Source: Vreelandella sp031769195 (lineage in GTDB: Bacteria; Pseudomonadota; Gammaproteobacteria; Pseudomonadales; Halomonadaceae). Taken from it: a stretch of DNA of 64,000 bases. Positions within the stretch are counted from its first letter, which is position 1. Each line of letters opens with the position of its first letter. Positions 59,480 to 64,000 of the stretch are shown here, in pieces. Location: NCBI RefSeq assembly GCF_031769195.1, contig NZ_JAVHNP010000004.1, forward strand, positions 565,613-629,612. Direction: 5' to 3'. The translations under genes and the position numbers were made by a program. The notes under the pieces are model-generated. The model ran no database searches, was not told the DNA's origin, and was given only the letters and a program-made list of their open reading frames with translations.

Positions 59480-60516
59480 CCAATCATCTCTATCAGCGCT
59501 TCGCCTTGGGCCGCTTTCATTTCGCCAAAGGGAGTAAGCGTTAGGCCATACTCACGGCCAATGCGCTCAACATCGTCTTCCCAGGCGGGGTCAACGCTGA
59601 CCAATAACCCGCCGGAGGTTTGCGGGTCACACAGCCACTGCCAGTGGGCTTCGTCCATGGCGGGTAGCATGGCCCCTAAAGCATCGCGATTACGCAGCGT
59701 GCCGCCGGGCACTGCCCCCTGGCGGCGATAGCCTTCTGCCTCGGCAAGCCGTGGCAAGCGGCGAAAATCAACGTGGGCCATTACGCCGCTAGCACTGCAC
59801 ATCTCGGTTAAATGACCGGCTAAACCAAAGCCGGTGACATCGGTCATCGCATTAACGCCTTTCACTTTGGAGAGCGCAACACCGATGCTGTTGGGGGCCA
59901 GCATGGTTTCGCGGGCAAGGCCATGGTGCCCGGCTTCTAGCAAGCCACGCTTCTCGGCGGTGGTGAGCATACCAACCCCCAGAGGTTTAGTGAGAAACAG
60001 CAAATCACCGGGCTTGGCTTTGCTGTTGAGCTTTAAGTGTTCCAAGTCGACTAAGCCGTTAACGGCGAGGCCAAACATCGGCTCTGGGGCATCAATGGAG
60101 TGCCCACCGGCCAAGGCCACGCCTAGCTCACGGCATACTGCTTGGGCACCGGCAATCACATCGCCTGCAATTTCGGGGCTAAGCTTATCCAGCGGCCAGC
60201 CTAGAATACCTAGCGCCATTACCGGTGTACCGCCCATCGCGTAAACGTCGCTAATGGCGTTGGTGGCGGCAATTCGGCCGAAGTCAAAAGGGTCGTCGAC
60301 GATGGGCATAAAAAAGTCGGTGGTGGCAATCATGCCGCGCCCGTCGCCAAGGTCGTAGACGGCCGCATCTTCACGCCCTTGGTTGCCGACTATCAGCCGC
60401 TGATGCCCAGCGGCGGGGCCTGCTTTTGCCAGAATTCCGTCGAGTACATCAGGGGCGATTTTGCAGCCGCAGCCCGCTCCGTGGCTGTATTGGGTTAACC
60501 GAATCGAACTCATCAT
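59476..60516 (-). CDS. selD: Selenide, water dikinase
   Basis: A 346-residue enzyme that makes selenophosphate from selenide and ATP. GAGCGCKIAPDVL near residue 13 holds the catalytic cysteine (not selenocysteine) and lysine; VGNQGREDAAVY and TDFFMPIVDDPFDFGRIAATNAISD are the ATP and Mg motifs. Placement directly upstream of selU implies that selenium goes at least to tRNA. selA, selB and selC are not in the window, so selenoprotein synthesis cannot be judged. Confidence 0.96.
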   Translation of the reverse strand: MMSSIRLTQYSHGAGCGCKIAPDVLDGILAKAGPAAGHQRLIVGNQGREDAAVYDLGDGRGMIATTDFFMPIVDDPFDFGRIAATNAISDVYAMGGTPVMALGILGWPLDKLSPEIAGDVIAGAQAVCRELGVALAGGHSIDAPEPMFGLAVNGLVDLEHLKLNSKAKPGDLLFLTKPLGVGMLTTAEKRGLLEAGHHGLARETMLAPNSIGVALSKVKGVNAMTDVTGFGLAGHLTEMCSASGVMAHVDFRRLPRLAEAEGYRRQGAVPGGTLRNRDALGAMLPAMDEAHWQWLCDPQTSGGLLVSVDPAWEDDVERIGREYGLTLTPFGEMKAAQGEALIEMIG

Positions 60517-60548
60517 CCCGCTCCTTTTTTAGATAAGCATAGCTGACG

Positions 60549-61919
60549 TTACAGTGCTTCTAGGGCGTCGCTCAATTTATCTACAGGGATCACTTCCATC
60601 CCTTTCAGCGACTGCTTAGGCGCATTAGCCCGCGGCACAATGGCGCGCAAAAATCCGTGTTTGGCGGCTTCGGCGATGCGTTCTTGACCGCTAGGCACTG
60701 GGCGAATCTCACCTGAAAGACCAACTTCGCCAAACACCACCAGTTCTTTCGGCAAGGCGCGATTTTGTAAGCTTGAAACAACGGCGAGCAGCACGGCAAG
60801 GTCAGCACTGGTTTCAAGCACTTTGACACCGCCCACAACGTTCAAGAAGACATCTTGATCGCCTGTAAATAAACCACCATGGCGGTTCAGCACCGCTAGC
60901 AGCATGGCCAGGCGGTTTTGATCTACCCCCACGGCCACGCGGCGGGGATTGCCCAGCGCCGACTCATCCACCAAGGCCTGTACTTCTACCAGTATGGGCC
61001 GTGTGCCCTCCCATACCACCATCACTAGGCTGCCCGGCGCTTGCTCTTCTTGGCGTGACAAAAAGATCGCACTGGGGTTTTTCACTTCTTTAAGCCCCTG
61101 CTCCAACATAGCAAACACGCCCAGCTCGTTCACCGCACCAAAGCGGTTTTTCTGCCCGCGCAGCGTACGGAAGCGAGAGTCTGCGCCGCCTTCCAGTAGC
61201 AGCGAGGCGTCAATCATGTGCTCTAGCACTTTGGGACCTGCCAGGGTGCCATCTTTGGTCACATGGCCGACCAGCAGCAGAACGGTATTGGTCTTTTTAG
61301 CAAAGCGCGTTAGCGCGGCAGCGGATTCGCGCACTTGGGCAACGCCGCCAGGAGCCGAGCTAATGTCTTCAAGGTGCATGGTTTGAATCGAGTCGATGAC
61401 CAGTATTTCAGGCTTTTCCCTATCGGCGACCGCTAAGATGGTCTCCACGCTGGTTTCTGCCAGCATCTTCAAGCCGTTCGTTGGCAGCTGTAACCGATGC
61501 GCCCGCATGGCCACCTGAGAAAGTGACTCCTCCCCCGTGACATAAAGAATACGTCGCTGTTGGGCAAGTTTGCAGGCGGTTTGTAGCAGCAGCGTTGATT
61601 TACCCGCCCCAGGATTGCCGCCGAGCAACACAGCAGACCCCGGCACTAGGCCACCGCCCAATACGCGGTCGAACTCTGCAAAGGTCGAGGTGAGCCTGGG
61701 GACTTCGCTTAAATCGACATTGCTCAGATCCACCACGTCACGGGAAAGGTCACCTGCGTATCCGGCTCGCCCAGTGGTAGCACCGCTGCCCGGTCGGGCG
61801 CTTGCCAGTGTGACTTCGCTAAGCGTGTTCCACTCTTGGCAGCTGGTACATTGGCCCTGCCACTTACGGTAGTCTGCACCGCATTCGGTACATACAAAGG
61901 CGCTTTTTGCTTTTGCCAC
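60549..61919 (-). CDS. radA: DNA repair protein RadA
   Basis: A 456-residue recombination helicase that extends strand exchange intermediates. The zinc finger is FVCTECGADYRKWQGQCTSCQEW at residues 8-30, Walker A is GGNPGAGKSTLLLQ near 97, the RadA-specific KNRFG loop is at about 257, and the C-terminal Lon-like domain begins near 330. It is the usual length and complete. It lies 33 bases upstream of selD on the same strand and may share its transcript. Confidence 0.96.
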   Translation of the reverse strand: MAKAKSAFVCTECGADYRKWQGQCTSCQEWNTLSEVTLASARPGSGATTGRAGYAGDLSRDVVDLSNVDLSEVPRLTSTFAEFDRVLGGGLVPGSAVLLGGNPGAGKSTLLLQTACKLAQQRRILYVTGEESLSQVAMRAHRLQLPTNGLKMLAETSVETILAVADREKPEILVIDSIQTMHLEDISSAPGGVAQVRESAAALTRFAKKTNTVLLLVGHVTKDGTLAGPKVLEHMIDASLLLEGGADSRFRTLRGQKNRFGAVNELGVFAMLEQGLKEVKNPSAIFLSRQEEQAPGSLVMVVWEGTRPILVEVQALVDESALGNPRRVAVGVDQNRLAMLLAVLNRHGGLFTGDQDVFLNVVGGVKVLETSADLAVLLAVVSSLQNRALPKELVVFGEVGLSGEIRPVPSGQERIAEAAKHGFLRAIVPRANAPKQSLKGMEVIPVDKLSDALEAL

Positions 61920-62013
61920 TGCCTTGTTGCTCCTGTTAATAACCCGACCGGCGATAACGTCGTCTACGGGACGGGACTGCCTAATGCGTTACTCTGCTGC
62001 GGGCAGAAATGCA

Positions 62014-62036
62014 AAAGGCGGCCAGTGGCCGCCTTT
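62014..62036 (-). terminator. Terminator after the NlpE-like gene
   Basis: AAAGGCGGCC-AGT-GGCCGCCTTT forms a perfect 10-base stem; the minus strand continues with T. It lies 17 bases after the lipoprotein stop and before radA. Confidence 0.85.
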
Positions 62037-62053
62037 GAGCGTCGCGTATTCGT

Positions 62054-62503
62054 TTACTGACGCTGTAGTTGCAGCATCTCACCATTTTCGAAACGACGAC
62101 GTTCCGGGTCGATCAGTTCCAGGGTACGCTCATCGATACGCTGGAAGTAGTAGATCTGGCCGTCGCCATTCGGCGTGAGCTCGTATACCGTGGCATCGGG
62201 ATCTGACGGCGTACCGGTCAGCACTTCCCAGTTACCGGCATAGTTCTCGTCCGGCGGCGTTTGGGGGTGGTTACGGTAGGTCGCATTTAGCGTGAACGTC
62301 CGCTCTTCTGGGGCGCTCATCTCTTCCCCTTCCAACGTGACATCCAGGTCAATGCCGTCACAGTTACGGCAAGGCAGAGTGCCTTGATAGTTAGCCTGTG
62401 ATGCGGTCATACCTGCATCTTCGCGCTGATCCGTCGGGCCAGCTGCGCAGCCCGCCAACAGTGCCAACATAGCCGAACCGGCTAGCAAACTCCTGAATTG
62501 CAT
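62054..62503 (-). CDS. NlpE-type copper/envelope-stress lipoprotein
   Basis: A 149-residue lipoprotein with lipobox LAGC near residue 19. The N-terminal NlpE fold is visible: YQGTLPCRNCDGIDLDVTLEGEE with the CxxC motif, followed by beta strands with YRNHPQTPPDENYAGNWEVLTG. E. coli NlpE senses envelope or copper stress and activates Cpx; this one lacks its second domain. ATG at 62503, with AAGGAGAC upstream, starts the lipoprotein signal; the frame to 62584 is discarded. Confidence 0.85.
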   Translation of the reverse strand: MQFRSLLAGSAMLALLAGCAAGPTDQREDAGMTASQANYQGTLPCRNCDGIDLDVTLEGEEMSAPEERTFTLNATYRNHPQTPPDENYAGNWEVLTGTPSDPDATVYELTPNGDGQIYYFQRIDERTLELIDPERRRFENGEMLQLQRQ

Positions 62504-62695
62504 TGGGTGTCTCCTTATCGTGTTGGACATACATTTCTTTCGCGCGCTTATGACAGCATAACCGCTACAAGGTGCGACGCCCACCCCTTCCCTGATAGAA
62601 GTGAAAGCAACTTAACACCTTATTCGAATGCTTGCGCTCTGACAGCCATCAGGCGACCATGGTGTCATTACCGCTAGGATAATCAGGTTACCCTT

Positions 62696-63757
62696 ATGAG
62701 CCAATATTGGAGCCCCGCCGTTAAGGAGCTTACCCCTTACGTGCCAGGGGAACAGCCCCGCGAACGCGTTATTAAACTCAACACCAACGAGAACCCTTAT
62801 CCGCCAGCGCCTGGGGTCGGCGAAGCCCTACGCCATTATGCCGTGGACCACTTACGCCTCTACCCTGACCCAACGTCTCTGGCGCTGCGCGAGACGCTCG
62901 CAGACACCTATGGGGTAAGCGTAGCAGAAACCTTTGTTGGCAATGGCTCTGATGAAGTGCTGGCGTTCGCGTTCCAGGCATTCTTTTGCCAGGGCGCTCC
63001 GCTGGATGTGCCCTCCATTACCTATAGCTTCTACCCGGTGTATGCCAATCTTTATGGCGTGGAGCTGCGCAAGCATTCGCTCAATGAGAAGTGGGAAGTG
63101 GACTTAGAGGCGCTTGCCAGCGCTTCTGAGCGAAGCGGCGTTATTTTTGCCAATCCCAATGCCCCTACGGGCCATGCTCACTCGTTAGGCAGCATTGAAG
63201 CACTGCTGCAGCGTGTGACGGATTGTGTGGTATTGGTGGATGAAGCTTACGTCGATTTTGGCGCGGAAAGCGCGGTAGCGCTGATTAACCGTTACCCTAA
63301 CCTGCTAGTCACGGGCACCTTTTCTAAATCCCGCAGCTTGGCTGGCCTGCGCTTAGGCTATGCCATTGGTTCGCCTGAGCTGATTGAAGGTCTACAGCGG
63401 GTGAAAGACTCTTTCAACTCCTACCCGGTAGACAGCCTAGCCAGTGTGGTCGGCATAGCAGCACTAAAAGATACTCAGCACTTTAATGCCTGCCGGGATA
63501 ACGTCATTACTACCCGAGAGCGCACCCGCCAGCGCTTGGAAGGGTTAGGTTTTGAGGTACTGCCCTCTAAGGCCAACTTTTTGCTGGCACAGCACCCACA
63601 GTTTGCAGGGGCTCAGCTGTTTGCAGGCCTGCGTGAACGCGGCATCTTAATACGCCACTTCAATACTGACCTCCTCAACAACTTCCTGCGCATTTCTATT
63701 GGCACGGATGACGAGATGGATAGCTTTATTGAAGCCTTAGAAGCCTTGTGCGGCTGA
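62696..63757 (+). CDS. hisC: Histidinol-phosphate aminotransferase
   Basis: A 353-residue PLP enzyme that makes histidinol phosphate from imidazole acetol phosphate. NTNENPYPP near residue 25, FANPNAPTG near 155 and the PLP lysine in TFSKSRSLAGLRLGYA near 213 are the family motifs, and the substrate arginine lies in NFLRIS near the end. It stands about 6 kb from hisBHAF and has its own terminator, so histidine genes are dispersed in this genome. The short length is typical of the HisC2 group. Confidence 0.94.
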   Translation: MSQYWSPAVKELTPYVPGEQPRERVIKLNTNENPYPPAPGVGEALRHYAVDHLRLYPDPTSLALRETLADTYGVSVAETFVGNGSDEVLAFAFQAFFCQGAPLDVPSITYSFYPVYANLYGVELRKHSLNEKWEVDLEALASASERSGVIFANPNAPTGHAHSLGSIEALLQRVTDCVVLVDEAYVDFGAESAVALINRYPNLLVTGTFSKSRSLAGLRLGYAIGSPELIEGLQRVKDSFNSYPVDSLASVVGIAALKDTQHFNACRDNVITTRERTRQRLEGLGFEVLPSKANFLLAQHPQFAGAQLFAGLRERGILIRHFNTDLLNNFLRISIGTDDEMDSFIEALEALCG

Positions 63758-63798
63758 TGGCTCATTCCGCTCTCTGAAGAGCACGCTATACCTAAACG

Positions 63799-63828
63799 CA
63801 AAAACCCAGCCATATGGCTGGGTTTTTG
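63799..63828. terminator. Terminator after hisC
   Basis: A perfect 30-base palindrome, CAAAAACCCAGCCAT mirrored to ATGGCTGGGTTTTTG, with T run on each strand, ends hisC and could also stop reading from the right. Confidence 0.93.
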
Positions 63829-63913
63829 TTGGGTACCACTTTGTCTGCTGTTCTTTCAGGCTATCTAACTTTCAAACCATATTAATAGCGCGCCTTTTCA
63901 AGCGCGCAACAAA

Positions 63914-63939
63914 AAACCCCGACCAAATGGCCGGGGTTT
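63914..63939 (-). terminator. Terminator after the 5S rRNA gene
   Basis: On the minus strand CCCCGGCC is followed by a hairpin closing with GGTCGGGG and TTTTTTG, just past the 5S rRNA 3' end. Confidence 0.88.
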
Positions 63940-63949
63940 CTTAATAAGT

Positions 63950-64000
63950 GCCTGACGATGACCTACTCTCGCATGGGGAGACCCCACACTACCATCGGCG
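63950..64000 (-). rRNA. rrf: 5S rRNA, 3' part
   Basis: The minus strand ends with GGTCTCCCCATGCGAGAG and then TAGGTCATCGTCAGG, the well-conserved 3' end of gammaproteobacterial 5S rRNA. About 51 bases are in the window; the rest, with the rest of the rRNA operon, lies beyond the right edge. Confidence 0.9.

Overview
The window is a chromosomal stretch of a moderately halophilic gammaproteobacterium, most probably Halomonas or a close relative (Halomonadaceae). The grounds are an ectoine hydroxylase gene (ectD), a FabY-type ketosynthase beside coaD and a YfhL-type ferredoxin, TRAP and AtoE carriers, a mutY-yggX pair, and the his, sel and radA housekeeping genes. The species cannot be fixed from the sequence alone. 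No complete prophage, insertion sequence or CRISPR array is visible.

Layout. 1-4.1 kb (minus): trmB-like methyltransferase, SMR exporter, dacB, dgkA and the 5' part of glnE, which runs off the left edge. 4.3-11.5 kb (plus): fabY, coaD, ferredoxin, MATE exporter, AtoE carrier, acyl-CoA thioesterase and a voltage-sensor-like membrane protein. 11.5-14.7 kb: MocR regulator divergent from a LysE exporter, an I78 inhibitor lipoprotein, an entericidin and a HIT protein. 14.7-17.4 kb (minus): two unknown lipoproteins, DUF1007 protein and a NicO Ni/Co transporter, with a palindrome before NicO. 17.5-23.1 kb: glycerate kinase, Dps, pepD, tmcA.

23.4-30.8 kb is a catabolic island: TRAP dctPQM, a LacI regulator with a lambda-crystallin-type dehydrogenase, and divergently a HisD paralogue plus an SDR. 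A LacI-like operator lies in the divergent promoter. The layout fits uptake and stepwise oxidation of a small hydroxylated acid or sulfonate. 31-35 kb carries a three-gene ferric iron ABC transporter split over both strands. 35-41 kb holds polA, thrB and speA; 41-44 kb a FAH-family enzyme, ectD and a Crp/Fnr regulator.

About 1 kb of AT-rich sequence without a gene (44-45 kb) separates these from a stress cluster like Salmonella yciG-katN-yciF. At 47-49 kb come two small secreted proteins, the C-terminal stump of a P2-type integrase, its probable arm-binding repeats, and tRNA-Thr, tRNA-Gln and tRNA-Phe. 49-53.4 kb (minus): panZ-like, asmA-like, mutY, yggX. 53.5-56.4 kb (plus): hisB-hisH-hisA-hisF. 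Then come an outer-membrane barrel candidate, yjaG, an amidotransferase-like protein lacking its nucleophile, selD-selU (2-selenouridine in tRNA), radA, an NlpE-like lipoprotein, hisC, and at the right edge the 3' end of a 5S rRNA gene on the minus strand.

No wholly new system is proved. The best candidates for new biology are the HisD-paralogue/TRAP island, the pore-less voltage-sensor-like protein, the Cys-less amidotransferase, the lipoprotein-DUF1007-NicO cluster and the palindrome-rich non-coding regions.
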